51,637 bases of DNA from a virus, in IMG/VR virus record IMGVR_UViG_3300029953_000619, positions 1-51,637 of that record. One strand, written 5' to 3'. Below the pieces are notes generated by a model. That model was not told the origin of the DNA and ran no database searches. It was given only the letters and a program-made list of their open reading frames with translations. Of this stretch, positions 39,866-50,070 are shown piece by piece. The number at the start of each line of letters is the position of its first letter. Within the stretch, counting starts at the first letter, position 1. The position numbers were made by a program, and so were the translations under genes.

Positions 39866-40162
39866 TCATTTGGCCATCGCGTCAAGCCCGCTCATGGCGG
39901 ATTGCATGTCCCCCGAATCTTCGGGCGCATTGCTGTTTTCGTCCTTCGATTCGTCTTTTTTGCAGTATTCAACCTCAATTTCGTCGCCGTGAATGGCCAC
40001 GATTTTGACGCAACACTCCGCGCCCGGCTCCAAGTCGCCAGCCTTGCCAAAAAAGGATTTCGGAAGCAAGGATGTTTCCGCGCCATCGTCTTGCGGCTTG
40101 TCAGCCATCGGCTTGTCGGCAGACGTTTCACCGCCTTCGTTTGGGTCCATGTAATCAGGCAT
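39866..40162 (-). CDS. Acidic protein downstream of the capsid gene
   Basis: 98 residues (MPDYMDPNEGGETSADKPMA), strongly acidic at both ends, with AECCVKIVAIHGDEIEVEYC in the middle. Small acidic proteins often follow the capsid gene in related phages as I recall. Function unknown; an assembly accessory role is likely. Confidence 0.6.
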   Translation of the reverse strand: MPDYMDPNEGGETSADKPMADKPQDDGAETSLLPKSFFGKAGDLEPGAECCVKIVAIHGDEIEVEYCKKDESKDENSNAPEDSGDMQSAMSGLDAMAK

Positions 40163-40189
40163 AATGAGGCAAGGTCAAAAAGGTTGAAA

Positions 40190-40217
40190 GGGGTGGCCAG
40201 TTTTACCCGGCCACCCC
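40190..40217 (-). terminator. Intrinsic terminator after the major capsid gene
   Basis: Minus strand: GGGGTGGCC (40217-40209), 10-base loop, GGCCACCCC (40198-40190), a 9-bp perfect stem, then TTTCAACCTTTTT. A clear factor-independent terminator directly after the capsid stop at 40224, so the next gene may depend on read-through. Confidence 0.8.
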
Positions 40218-40223
40218 ACTAAC

Positions 40224-41966
40224 TCAGGTGGTCGCGCCCCACGGGATCTCCACGTCGTAGCAGGTGCCCGTAAGCGTGATTTGCGTCCCGTTGGCGGCAG
40301 CAGCCCAAGTGCCCAGCACGGCGACCTGAGCGTTCAACGCCGCAACCAGGAGCGGGATGGTGTTGACGATGCCCTGCACGGGGTCGTTGTTGACGTAACC
40401 AATCTGCTCATGATCGGTCGGGTCGTCGTTGCAGGTGATCGAGTTGGCCGGGATGTAATACCCGCCGTTGAACGGAGAATATCCATTCGTGACCGCCACG
40501 GGGGTAAACGTGAGTGTGTTCGTAACCGGACCCGCGCAAGTCGGGGGCAGGGAACTGTAATTCTGCACGGGATACGGATAGTTGGAATCCGGCACGCCGG
40601 CCGTGATTTCCGCCACAATCGCCGCCGTGGCCTTGTGCATGATGAGTTCGGAAAACTCGACGTATTTCGGCATGTAGGCCATTTTGAAATCCGCGATGAA
40701 CTGGCCTTTGTTCCGGCGTTTGTTCTCAATGACGTTGCCATTGGAATCCGCGCCGAGGTTGTCCATTACGAACTGCCATTTGCCGCCGAAATTGCGGGAG
40801 CTATACGGCATTTCCGGGTTGACCGGGGTGGCGTCCGCCATCAAGCACGCACCCGCCGCACGGTGCCAAATGACCGTCCAGCGGTACTGAGCCGCCGGGT
40901 AGGCCGGGTTCACGTCGTCTTTGGTTCCCGCCGCGCTGCCAGCGCCGGAAGACGTTTCATTGATGTACGGCAACACGAGGTTGTAGCGGTAGGAGGTCGT
41001 GCCCCAAGGGAACGATCCGCCCACGGTGCCGACGTAATTGAACCGGAGTGAGAACGGGTCAACGCGCACGGCGTAATTGCCGAGCTTGCCGGTGAAGTTG
41101 TACTTCCAGTATTTGGAAGTGGCATCCCAGCTTTCAAAACGCCAGTTGCCGGAAACTGAGGGGTTGTCGCCGGGACCGACGCCAACCTGACCGCCGAGGT
41201 GTTCCAAATCCCACAGGGTTTCAAGGTCAGTCACCAACTCGATGAGCGGGGGCATGTCCTTGAACGGCTGTTTGCCGAAATAGCCGATTTGCATGAGGGG
41301 TTGAACCCGGCGTTGCAACATCTGCGGGGTGAGCCGGTAAATGGCACTCGGATTGACGTTGGTATCAATGTAGGCTTCCGACAGGGTGCCGCCGTTTTCG
41401 ACGGTTTGCAGCCATTGATATTGGAAGGTGCCCGCGCCAGTCGCACCGCTGGAAGTGGTGCCGGACGAGGAAAAGCCGAAGAACTGGTTGGCAACCCACT
41501 TGTTTTTGCAGTTTTGCGCCACGCGCTTCCGCAAAAAGTTGGAATTAATTGCCGAGGTCGCCGGTTTCAGAATGTCGGAAATGATTTGCCGAAATTGCTG
41601 CTTGGCATGGGTGACGTGCATCTCCTGATCGAAGCACAGAAGCGGGGTCGCCCAGTATTGCTGTTCGAGGAAGTACACCGTCCGGGTGCTGCCCCAAGTG
41701 ATGTAGTTTTCCGTCTTGTCGCAAGGGGTGCCGAGACAGTTGCCAGCCTGAACGGGCGTCCAGACCTTGGTAACGTCAGGCCAGACGTGGTTGAAACGGT
41801 CGAGGGTGTGTTCGGTGCCGGAATAGGCTTCAAACGTCCCAGTTTCGACGTGGAGAATCCAGCCGTCCTCGGGCCGGATGTCCTCAAGGATGAGCTTGTC
41901 GAACACAGGTGTTTGATTCACCAACAGTTGGGTAAATTGCTTTGCGCTTAAAATTCCGCTTGCCAT
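40224..41966 (-). CDS. Major capsid protein (likely)
   Basis: 580 residues. The N-terminus (MASGILSAKQFTQLLVNQTP) and central segments (RAAGACLMADATPVNPEMPY and PKYVEFSELIMHKATAAIVA) fit a large capsid protein of short-tailed phages as I recall. It forms its own unit: long leader, own promoter and strong terminator, as expected for the most abundant protein. No diagnostic motif; the call rests on size, composition and this isolation. Confidence 0.7.
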   Translation of the reverse strand: MASGILSAKQFTQLLVNQTPVFDKLILEDIRPEDGWILHVETGTFEAYSGTEHTLDRFNHVWPDVTKVWTPVQAGNCLGTPCDKTENYITWGSTRTVYFLEQQYWATPLLCFDQEMHVTHAKQQFRQIISDILKPATSAINSNFLRKRVAQNCKNKWVANQFFGFSSSGTTSSGATGAGTFQYQWLQTVENGGTLSEAYIDTNVNPSAIYRLTPQMLQRRVQPLMQIGYFGKQPFKDMPPLIELVTDLETLWDLEHLGGQVGVGPGDNPSVSGNWRFESWDATSKYWKYNFTGKLGNYAVRVDPFSLRFNYVGTVGGSFPWGTTSYRYNLVLPYINETSSGAGSAAGTKDDVNPAYPAAQYRWTVIWHRAAGACLMADATPVNPEMPYSSRNFGGKWQFVMDNLGADSNGNVIENKRRNKGQFIADFKMAYMPKYVEFSELIMHKATAAIVAEITAGVPDSNYPYPVQNYSSLPPTCAGPVTNTLTFTPVAVTNGYSPFNGGYYIPANSITCNDDPTDHEQIGYVNNDPVQGIVNTIPLLVAALNAQVAVLGTWAAAANGTQITLTGTCYDVEIPWGATT

Positions 41967-42209
41967 AGGTTGTTACACGATAAAGGGTTAAGTTGTGGAC
42001 GTTGACCGTCCGTTTATCCTTTTGTGTGAAGCCAACCACAGGCAGGGTGCCTTTTCCCGCGTTTACGGGAGCTAAAGTTTGGTTGCTGGTGCCAGTAGCG
42101 CGAGGGCAAGGTTACGAACCTTTTAACCGGCGTGGATACCGGATTGCCAAACTTTCCGCAAATCAAAGAGCTATGGGAGAACTAACACGCCTTTTGCGCA
42201 TTGTCAAAT
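41967..42209 (-). other. Long structured leader of the capsid gene
   Basis: 243 bp between the internal virion gene and the capsid gene. It includes short hairpins (GGCA/TGCC, CCCG/CGGG, GGTT/AACC, CCGG/CCGG at 42127-42142) and no protein frame worth calling. If the promoter at 42207-42180 is used, the capsid mRNA has a leader of about 205 nt. Confidence 0.45.
42180..42207 (-). promoter_or_regulatory. Candidate capsid promoter
   Basis: Minus strand: -35 TTGACA (42207-42202), 16-base spacer, -10 TTAGTT (42185-42180). The -10 is weak, but the -35 is perfect and the 16-base spacer matches most other predicted promoters in the window. Confidence 0.45.
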
Positions 42210-45200
42210 TTATCTTTTCACGCCAAGCAACTTGTCTACCTCCCGCTGGACTCCCGGCGGCAGTTTCTCAACTTTGACAGGCAGCTTCTCGCGCAAAAAC
42301 GGCAATCCGCTTTCGAGGTATTGCGTCACTCCATGCGGATCGCGCTTAATGGGATTCCCGTTTGCGTCGCGGTCCTGATAATTTGCCGCCTCCTGAATGA
42401 GTTGCGGGATGAGCAAGCTTTTGACGTGCGTCCCAAGGGCGTAATCTTCGCTCGACGGTCCCGATAACTGGCTGACAAATTCCGTCGCGCTACCAACGGG
42501 GGACTGATTAAGCAACCCAATCGAACCAGCCACAAGGCCAGCCGTCAACCCGCGTTTCTCGCCGGTCTTTTTGATCTTTGACGCGGCGATTGCCCCAATG
42601 GTGTGCCCAAGTTGAGCAACCGAAATCATGGGATTATGCAAAAGTAATCCGGGGATGTTGTGGCCCATAATGCGGGCACCGGCAACCCCAGCCTGATCGG
42701 GCCGACGCTTTTCGCCGGGTTGGTAAAACCCGCCAAACGTGCCGTTTCCGCCGTTGTTGTATCCGTCAAAGAATCCCCACAGCAACATGCCGAAGCCGAT
42801 TGATCCGTATTTGAAATGTCGGGCGATGGCATCTGCTTCCTCAGGCTTGAGATTTTCCAGTCCAGCCTTGACAGCCGCTCGATATTTGACGGTGCCCGTA
42901 ATCAGTCCAAACGCATTTTCCAGCGTTTGCTTCATGTAATTGAATGGCACGGTCAGGATGGGGAATTCAATCCGGCCAACCGTGGCCAGTGCTTTTCCGG
43001 TCAAAGTCGGTTTTCCGGTTGCCTTCGACGGATCTTCCCACCGTTTGAACATCTGCCGGATGCCGTTGGCAACCTTGTTCTGCTCCAAAAGCAAAGCCCT
43101 GTCCGAATCCAAATAGGCATCTTTGGCCAAAGCCAGTTGGGTAAACGGGTCGGTAATGTCCGCGCCATTCTTGGCCGCAAAGTTCATCCGTTTGGCAAGG
43201 GAGTTTTCAAACGCCACCCGGCGCAACGGGGATTTGATAACCTCGTGGATTTGCTGCGGGATGTTATGCCATTGCCAGCCTTCCTCAAGTCGGTTGGAGT
43301 ACGCGGTTTTCAGGTCGGACTTGCCCGTTCGCAAAACGCTCCATGCGTCTTGGATGCCTTTAGTAAAGCCTTTGGCTACCGCACGGGACAGAATCGGCAA
43401 ACTGTTTTCGCCTTCGCTGGGTGCCTTTTCGGCCACGTTACGCAAGCCGGGGAGGCGGTTGATATTTCCAGTCAACTCCCCGCCAATCATCGTTGCAATT
43501 CTGGTCGGGGTGTACGCCGCCAGCTTGCCCAGCACGTTGACACCGGACAGCACGGAGAACCGCCGCACATTTGAAACCCAGTCAAACGCCCGTTCGGTTT
43601 TGGGCAGGTTGGCCCGTTTCCAGTCGCGCAGCCGGGCTTTGAATTTCTTGGAAATGGCTTCTTTTTCAGCGAGCAACTTTTGAGCTTCGGCATCCATTGT
43701 GATTGGACGTTTTGGCTTGGTCGCATAATCCTTTTCATCCAATCGCCGTTGGTATTCCTCAATGGAATCTTGCGCTCGCTTCTTCCATGCGGCCAGCCGC
43801 TCAGCATCGGACATGCCCGCCCGTCCGAAAATAGCGTCGAATTGCTCTTTCAGGGCGTCGCGCTTAGCCTTCAACGCTTCGATTGCTGGATTGGTTGGGC
43901 GTGTGGATGGCGTTTTAACGTCTCTGGTTTTGGACGATATTTGACGCTCCAAATCATCAATCCGTTTTTTTAAGGCTTTTTCTTCGGCGCGTAATCCCGC
44001 CGCCAACGCATTAGCGTCCCTCACTTCGGGGACAACGGATGGCTGGGAGCTTTCGCGCAAAGCCGCCCGGCGGTCTTTTAATTCCTGCAACCGCTGGCGT
44101 CGAATCTCGATTTCAGGGTCAAGCGGACCCATTTCCCCACTCGGCTTGCCCGGTGGAAATATTTCTCCCGTTTTTAATTGTTCCTCGACTTTTTTAATCT
44201 GACTGTCAAGTAAAGCGGTTGCGCGTTTGACCTTTTCCGCGTGAGATAATTCCGAGTTGAAAAACACCTCGTCATGCTGCTTTTTAAGCTCATCCCGTTT
44301 GGCCTTCAAGTCAGTCAACTCTTGATCTGGCACAAGCTGGCGGCGTTCTTTGACAATCCGCTCGCGCGTCTCTATTTCTTTCGTCAGGTCTTTTATCTGA
44401 TTTTCGACAACGGTTTTGGCCGTCTGCAAAGCGGAACGCAACTCCGATTCAGGGTCGCGTGACGTGTAGCCACCTTCCTTTTTCTTTTCAGCAACCTGCT
44501 TTTGCAACCGGCGTTCTTCGTCGCTGGGTGTCCGGCGTTCAAACCCAGTCTTGAGCGGTGCCTTTCCTGCCGCCATGTCCTCAAGTTTTCCAACCTGCTG
44601 CATCTGGCCTTTTAAGTCACGCAACACGACTGAAATTACATCCTTCGACACTTGGCGAAAATCCCCGTAACCGCTGATGGCATCCATAGCCTCGCGGCGG
44701 GTAATCTCAGGGTCAAATTCCTGCAATGCCTGATGCACGGCATCAATCAAAGCGTCACGGCCACGGATACCCTGCTCGACAAAGGTTTTGGCGAGTTGTG
44801 CCACGTCGTTGGTAATGTCCCCACGCTTCCCGGTTTTGAATTTCTCGGCAATCTTCGCTTTGATGGTTGTTTGCTTCGTGGGCACGTCCATTTTTGCAAC
44901 GACGCGCTTGACCTTGGCTTTGATGGGCGGTGGTGCAGTCTCCGCCAAGTCGTCAACTTGCTTCTGGCTGGCTTCGTAAATGGTTTGCAGATGAGGCTTC
45001 ACCGCGTCCCCGAGGTCTTCCACCATGCGGGCGGACCACTTAGCGAAATCCAGCCCGATGTGGGCAATGTGCGATGCCCCGATAATGGCGGCATCGGATA
45101 GCATGGTCGGGTCAATGAATGCGCTGGTGCGCCTCCACCGCTCCATCGAGCGTTTGCGAGCCGCGTCCGCCGCCGTGTCCAACTTGGCGACAAATTTCTC

Positions 45201-48086
45201 CGCCGTTTTGATGATAATGTCAGGAATGGTCGGCTTGGTTGACCGCTCAATATCAGCCAGCACTTTCGCCGCTTCCAATTCGGAAATGCGTTTGTCCTTT
45301 TCGGTGATGTGCTGCTGCAAGGCATCCGAAATGCGCTTGTACTTGGCGGCGTCTTCCAAAAGTTGCTGCCGTTCCGAGTTGGTCAAATCGCTACCCTTGG
45401 CGGCACGCGCCAAACGCTCCTGAGCCGCAAACGAGTAATCCTCTTGTGCCACGGCCTGCCGCCAGCGGCCCTCGCGCCCCCACTCGCTGCCCCGCTCTTT
45501 GATGGCGTCGAGCAACTTATTGAACTCATCCGAGAACCGGGCAACTTCAACTTGCGCCTGCGCTTTTCCTTCCGGCGTTTTCTCCGTCCACGTCCGTTCC
45601 GCCGCGTTATTCAGAGCATTGCCCAAATCCACCTTGTACTTGAGCAGCAAGGCGGATTCGTCGCCGGTCAATGACCGCCTGGGATTGGCCATGATGGCAT
45701 CCGCAATCCGCTTGGCTTCCAATGGATTCGAGTTGACGGCCTTCTGCCAAGCCGCGCCCATTTCCTGCCGGTCGGTCGGGGTCGCCTCGGGCAATCCCAT
45801 GGCGACGCGCTCCAAGTCTGCCGTCGCATTTTTGAGTGATGTGCCGCTTTCGAGCGATTCAGGAAGCTCGCCCCGCGTGCCTTCGCTCGCCGTTTTAGCT
45901 CCCGGACCTTGGGGGATGGGAGATGGATCTGTCTGTGTTTTTGGCTCAATCCCAAGTGCGAGTTTTGCTTTTGCCGATTGCTGTTCTAAATCCTCTGCGG
46001 AGCGGTCAAAAAACTCCATTCGTTCTTTGGCGGACGCGAGGTGTTTTTGCTCTTCCGCCAAATCCGATTTATGGTGTGGTGTTTGCTTTTTGAGGCGATT
46101 CAGCTTGTCAATTCTGGACTGCGAATCATTCATTGCGTCACGCCGCTCTTGGGCTGTCTCCCTTGCTCGCTGCGCCTGCGCCTCTAGCCGTGCCGCGTCG
46201 GTGTGCTTGTATAATTCTTCGGCAAACGCTTCGGCCTGTGCTTTTTCTTCGGGGGTTTCCAGTGATGCAATTTGTCGTTTAGTCGCCATGTAGGCTTTGG
46301 ATGCACCGCCAAATGCTTCAATGGCTTTTTCGGGTGTTACTTCCCGTTGTCCAGATGGAACATGGACTTTGCCAACCGTTTTAGAACTGGCATCAAGAGC
46401 TTTAACTTTCTGCCAAAGCGATGTCAAAGTGTCCCCATCTCGAAAGCTTTTGGTGGTGCCGTCTCCGGGAATGTCCATTGTGACCCTTCCCTCACCAGAC
46501 GACGCCAGAGCCTTGATAAACCATTTAGCCTCTTCTTCCGTGTCAAAACTTGCCCGCTTGGTATCGCTATTGCCTCCCGGTCGTTTGGCAGTTGCCTTGA
46601 ATTTGTTTCCAACTTTCTCAATGGTTCCAAAGGACACGCTTCCAAGGCTGCGGGCAGTCCATTCGCCGGGGTGATCTGCAAGTGGTTCAATAGTCGTTTG
46701 AGATTCCTCAATGCCCTTATTGATCTCATCCTCGACCCTTTGAATATAGGCCGCTTTAACTTCCTTGGCCGGTCGCATACCCTCGTTATGAACCACGTCG
46801 GAAACGTGTTCGGCTACTTTGGCGGTGGCTGAGGCAGGAGTGTCTATGGACTTGGCTCTTGGTGCCTTCCCTTGATTTTTAGAGGGTTCTCCCGTAGCTT
46901 TCGGTTGGCCGGGCTGCTTTTCTACTGCTATGTCTGGCAACTTCGCTCCTACGGGAGACTCCAAAGATGGGGTGGCTTTCTCAATCGCTGGTTGAGGGGG
47001 CTTGACGCTTTCAGGCGGTTTAACCTTAGTCCAAGGACTATTCGGACCAACACGCTCAATCTCACCAGTTTTTTGAAGTGTATCAATCGCCGCTTGCGCA
47101 CGGGCATAAGGCAACTTCGCTTTTCGCTGTAACTGGGACAGTCCAATCGTACCGTATTGATCGAGAATTGAACGCGCTGCTACTAAGTCCGGTTCCGCCC
47201 CCCCGGCTGGTGCCGTGGCCGGAGGGGACGGTGGAATTTGAGGTTTCTCAGCAGGTGTTACGGGTGGCTCCGAAGGTTGATTTTTGTCAGAAATACTAGG
47301 TATTTTTTCTGACAGGGGAGGGGTGGCAGTTGTTAAATTTTGCTTAACAACTGGCCCAGTTACTTGCTCTTTGGACGGAGCAAGGTCGTCAGGGTCGGTC
47401 CCTGCGTCCACAGCGGGCATCACGGGAGGCTTTGCGCCTTGGGGGGTTGCCATCACCCTGCCAGTGGCCAACGGGCCTTGTACGGGCGAAATAGGGGGCT
47501 TGGCGGCGGTCGGGACGGGCTTTCCTGTTAATTGGGTGAACTCATGTTCTCCCAGCTTGCCCGCCATGAATGCACTCAGGGCGACATTTACAATGGTATC
47601 GTTTACCGCCTGAATATCCTCGTCCGTTGCATGAGCAGGGTCGTCCGCAATCTTATTGACTTGCGCCATCAGGCTTTTACCGCCTTCGACTGCCCCGCCA
47701 ACCATGTCGTACAGAAACTTTGCCCGCTGGACCAACCCAACGCCGGGAGTAATCGCCGCTGCTGATTGGGCAATGCCCATGGGGGATGTGAGAAACTGGC
47801 CCAAACCCGCCGCGCCACGTTCTGCCGCCCGCACCGGAGCCATCAATCCTTTGCCGCTGGGCACCTTGTTCGGGTCAATTCCAAGCGGGGAAATGTTCAA
47901 TTCCTCGGATGTCGCATCCCAATTTCCGCCTGCCTGCGGTGGTCCGCCTGCGGTGGTGGATGGCCTGACCGGCATCGGTCGCAACAATGCTTCCGACGTT
48001 ATGGGCGAGACTTTAGGGGTGGGCGCAGCAGCCCAATCCGGCACTGTTTCGGTTTCTTGCGCCCAATCTGGAATGGTATCGGCCAT
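42210..48086 (-). CDS. Giant internal virion (ejection-type) protein
   Basis: 1958 residues, by far the longest gene. The order is: a Pro-rich, repeated IPDWAQETETVPDWAAAP start; a hydrophobic Gly/Ala patch (residues about 85-150); Pro-rich linkers; a winged-helix segment near residue 309 (ILDQYGTIGLSQLQRKAKLP) like FtsK-gamma-type domains in phage proteins; long Lys/Glu coiled coils; and a C-terminal globular part (VAFENSLAKRMNFAAKNG). This matches large multidomain proteins packed in phage heads and ejected with DNA. It precedes the capsid gene. Confidence 0.75.
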   Translation of the reverse strand: MADTIPDWAQETETVPDWAAAPTPKVSPITSEALLRPMPVRPSTTAGGPPQAGGNWDATSEELNISPLGIDPNKVPSGKGLMAPVRAAERGAAGLGQFLTSPMGIAQSAAAITPGVGLVQRAKFLYDMVGGAVEGGKSLMAQVNKIADDPAHATDEDIQAVNDTIVNVALSAFMAGKLGEHEFTQLTGKPVPTAAKPPISPVQGPLATGRVMATPQGAKPPVMPAVDAGTDPDDLAPSKEQVTGPVVKQNLTTATPPLSEKIPSISDKNQPSEPPVTPAEKPQIPPSPPATAPAGGAEPDLVAARSILDQYGTIGLSQLQRKAKLPYARAQAAIDTLQKTGEIERVGPNSPWTKVKPPESVKPPQPAIEKATPSLESPVGAKLPDIAVEKQPGQPKATGEPSKNQGKAPRAKSIDTPASATAKVAEHVSDVVHNEGMRPAKEVKAAYIQRVEDEINKGIEESQTTIEPLADHPGEWTARSLGSVSFGTIEKVGNKFKATAKRPGGNSDTKRASFDTEEEAKWFIKALASSGEGRVTMDIPGDGTTKSFRDGDTLTSLWQKVKALDASSKTVGKVHVPSGQREVTPEKAIEAFGGASKAYMATKRQIASLETPEEKAQAEAFAEELYKHTDAARLEAQAQRARETAQERRDAMNDSQSRIDKLNRLKKQTPHHKSDLAEEQKHLASAKERMEFFDRSAEDLEQQSAKAKLALGIEPKTQTDPSPIPQGPGAKTASEGTRGELPESLESGTSLKNATADLERVAMGLPEATPTDRQEMGAAWQKAVNSNPLEAKRIADAIMANPRRSLTGDESALLLKYKVDLGNALNNAAERTWTEKTPEGKAQAQVEVARFSDEFNKLLDAIKERGSEWGREGRWRQAVAQEDYSFAAQERLARAAKGSDLTNSERQQLLEDAAKYKRISDALQQHITEKDKRISELEAAKVLADIERSTKPTIPDIIIKTAEKFVAKLDTAADAARKRSMERWRRTSAFIDPTMLSDAAIIGASHIAHIGLDFAKWSARMVEDLGDAVKPHLQTIYEASQKQVDDLAETAPPPIKAKVKRVVAKMDVPTKQTTIKAKIAEKFKTGKRGDITNDVAQLAKTFVEQGIRGRDALIDAVHQALQEFDPEITRREAMDAISGYGDFRQVSKDVISVVLRDLKGQMQQVGKLEDMAAGKAPLKTGFERRTPSDEERRLQKQVAEKKKEGGYTSRDPESELRSALQTAKTVVENQIKDLTKEIETRERIVKERRQLVPDQELTDLKAKRDELKKQHDEVFFNSELSHAEKVKRATALLDSQIKKVEEQLKTGEIFPPGKPSGEMGPLDPEIEIRRQRLQELKDRRAALRESSQPSVVPEVRDANALAAGLRAEEKALKKRIDDLERQISSKTRDVKTPSTRPTNPAIEALKAKRDALKEQFDAIFGRAGMSDAERLAAWKKRAQDSIEEYQRRLDEKDYATKPKRPITMDAEAQKLLAEKEAISKKFKARLRDWKRANLPKTERAFDWVSNVRRFSVLSGVNVLGKLAAYTPTRIATMIGGELTGNINRLPGLRNVAEKAPSEGENSLPILSRAVAKGFTKGIQDAWSVLRTGKSDLKTAYSNRLEEGWQWHNIPQQIHEVIKSPLRRVAFENSLAKRMNFAAKNGADITDPFTQLALAKDAYLDSDRALLLEQNKVANGIRQMFKRWEDPSKATGKPTLTGKALATVGRIEFPILTVPFNYMKQTLENAFGLITGTVKYRAAVKAGLENLKPEEADAIARHFKYGSIGFGMLLWGFFDGYNNGGNGTFGGFYQPGEKRRPDQAGVAGARIMGHNIPGLLLHNPMISVAQLGHTIGAIAASKIKKTGEKRGLTAGLVAGSIGLLNQSPVGSATEFVSQLSGPSSEDYALGTHVKSLLIPQLIQEAANYQDRDANGNPIKRDPHGVTQYLESGLPFLREKLPVKVEKLPPGVQREVDKLLGVKR

Positions 48087-48089
48087 GGC

Positions 48090-49187
48090 TCACATTGATT
48101 GCAGAATGGCGTCTGATGCACCAGCTCCAAATTTCGCATCAAACTTCGCTTTAAGCTCTGGATGCGCCACAAGGTAAGAAATGTCGGAACTACTCGGTTT
48201 TTGAGATTCTGCCGCCGGTTTTCGCATAAACTGCAACTGCCCAGGTTGTCCAGGGTGGGGAAACATATCAGGAACTCCAACGCCATCCGGGTGCTCCAAG
48301 GGGGACACATTCGGCGGCGGGGGCGCTAATTTATTATTATTTGGGTTTGAATTATTTGCCCCTGCAAGGATGGTTTTTATTTCATCGACTGTTAACGGTT
48401 TGGGTTGCGAAGGAAGGGAATGAGCTTGGATGCCCGCCTTGGGTGGATTGGTTGCGGTGATCGCCCCGCCTTGGGTTGGCGTGCCCGGTGGCGGCGGTGG
48501 ATTTCCAGCCAGGGGCAACGCGGCATCGGTGGACACCAGCGCTTGCGCGGCTTGCTGGTTCAGTGAAACCGCTTCATCCGCAAGTTTTTGGGCGTCGTCG
48601 TTCAATTTCTGTTTTTTGGCGGCATCTTGCTCGCCCAAGGCTTGCCCCCGCAACTGACCGGCCAGCGTGAGTTTTGCGCCAGCTTGAATTTTGTAAGATT
48701 CGGCTTGGTTCTTGCGCTGCAAATTTTGCTCAATCGCCGCCTTGGCATCCGCCTTGGCGTCCGCTTGCGCTTTTAGCTTCGCTTGCGCATCACTCCGAAT
48801 ATCGCCCTCTTTGGTAGCCGATTGTTGGAATTTAGACGCCGCTTCTGCCGCCTGCTGTGCCAGCTGGTCTTTTTGAAAGCCAAGCTGGCTTTGACGGTAG
48901 GCGCTCAAAACATTGTCCTGCTGCATTTTAATCAGGAAGTCATTCTGATTCTTTTGTTGGGTCACTTGCGCATTAACCGCCGCCGCTTTTTGGATTTGCT
49001 GCAATCGCTGGTTTTCTTGAGCAATCGCGGCGGCTTGCGAAATGGCCCGTTGCTGCTCTTGCTGCTGGAATTGGTCAACGCCAATGTCGGTGGCGCGTTG
49101 CGACTCGCCCGCCCGATCGCCGGATTCGGTGGCGGCAAGGAATGAATTAGGAGAAACGTCCAACCACGGCGGAATTTGTGCGGCCAT
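48090..49187 (-). CDS. Internal virion protein, coiled coil
   Basis: 365 residues from ATG 49187 (MAAQIPPWLDVSPNSFLAAT), one base after the previous stop. A Gln/Ala/Lys-rich coiled coil dominates residues about 40-210, followed by a Pro-rich segment (PLAGNPPPPPGTPTQ). Probably an internal or ejection protein like its neighbours. An upstream TTG start would run into the previous gene. Confidence 0.65.
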   Translation of the reverse strand: MAAQIPPWLDVSPNSFLAATESGDRAGESQRATDIGVDQFQQQEQQRAISQAAAIAQENQRLQQIQKAAAVNAQVTQQKNQNDFLIKMQQDNVLSAYRQSQLGFQKDQLAQQAAEAASKFQQSATKEGDIRSDAQAKLKAQADAKADAKAAIEQNLQRKNQAESYKIQAGAKLTLAGQLRGQALGEQDAAKKQKLNDDAQKLADEAVSLNQQAAQALVSTDAALPLAGNPPPPPGTPTQGGAITATNPPKAGIQAHSLPSQPKPLTVDEIKTILAGANNSNPNNNKLAPPPPNVSPLEHPDGVGVPDMFPHPGQPGQLQFMRKPAAESQKPSSSDISYLVAHPELKAKFDAKFGAGASDAILQSM

Positions 49188-49188
49188 A

Positions 49189-50067
49189 TCAGTATCCCCC
49201 TCCAAAATCGTAAACCGCGTAGGGGTCCGTGCTTGTGTCGAACTGGCCAGCCCCCGGCGCGGTGAAATTGTTCAAGGTGTTGTAATTGCTGGCGTCGTAG
49301 CCGTATTGCGGGGCGACGGTTGTTGACGCGGGCGGAGTCACGCCGGGAGCAAAGCCCGCCCCTCCCGTTGTTCCTGTGTTCATGTTCCCGCCGAAGCTAT
49401 AAGTATAATACGGGTCCGACCCGCCTCCGGTATTGCTTGCCACGTTGGAAGCGTAGTCACTGTTGGCCAAGGTGTTCGGATTGGTAAACCCGGCATAGCT
49501 GGGATTGGTCGAGTACCCGGCTCCGTAACCGCCGCGAGCTTGAACAAGCTGCTGCTGATAGTTTTTTTGCAACTGGTCCGCCGCCGCCGTTGGATTGGGG
49601 GCCGCCGCCAGTGTGGCGTTGGATTGGGCAACATCAGTTGCCAAGGCTGGGTTGGTTGTCGTTGAGCCAACGCCGGTCAGGAATGACAGATAATCCGCCG
49701 TGCCCTTTTGGGTCAACGCTTCCGAGTTTAGCCCCAATGACTCCAAAAGGTTATTTGTCGCCAGTCCGCTGCCGGGCGCACCGGATGCGACTCCCTGAGT
49801 TGCCGCCGCCTCTTCAAGTTGCGATTGGACCGATCCAGGAACCTGACCCGCAATCTCGCTTTGGATATTGGACGCCACACCAGATGTCAGCGGATTCAGT
49901 CCGCCGGGCACAAGGTCGTTTACCTGCGTGTAGGTATTTGGGGCAACGGTTGTGGCCCCCGGCACGGCCCCGTAGGCTCCGCTGCCGGTCTGCGGGGCGG
50001 TCGGCAACGCGCCATACGATGTTAGCGACGGGAAAAGCGGGTTGGACAGGCTGGGTTGGGTGGCCAT
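49189..50067 (-). CDS. Internal virion protein, Ala/Thr/Gly-rich
   Basis: 292 residues (MATQPSLSNPLFPSLTSYGA), Gly, Thr, Asn and Ser-rich with Tyr-rich repeats (SYDPYAVYD-like end). The middle includes a Gln-rich helix (PTAAADQLQKNYQQQLVQAR). It lies between the tail-tube-A-like gene and the coiled-coil gene, the usual place of internal proteins in short-tailed phages. Function inferred. Confidence 0.6.
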   Translation of the reverse strand: MATQPSLSNPLFPSLTSYGALPTAPQTGSGAYGAVPGATTVAPNTYTQVNDLVPGGLNPLTSGVASNIQSEIAGQVPGSVQSQLEEAAATQGVASGAPGSGLATNNLLESLGLNSEALTQKGTADYLSFLTGVGSTTTNPALATDVAQSNATLAAAPNPTAAADQLQKNYQQQLVQARGGYGAGYSTNPSYAGFTNPNTLANSDYASNVASNTGGGSDPYYTYSFGGNMNTGTTGGAGFAPGVTPPASTTVAPQYGYDASNYNTLNNFTAPGAGQFDTSTDPYAVYDFGGGY

Positions 50068-50070
50068 AAT

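Noticed and set aside
40281-41951. Long plus-strand ORFs opposite the capsid gene
   Set aside because: Shadow frames of a GC-biased minus-strand gene; Arg/His/Val-rich composition and no motif.
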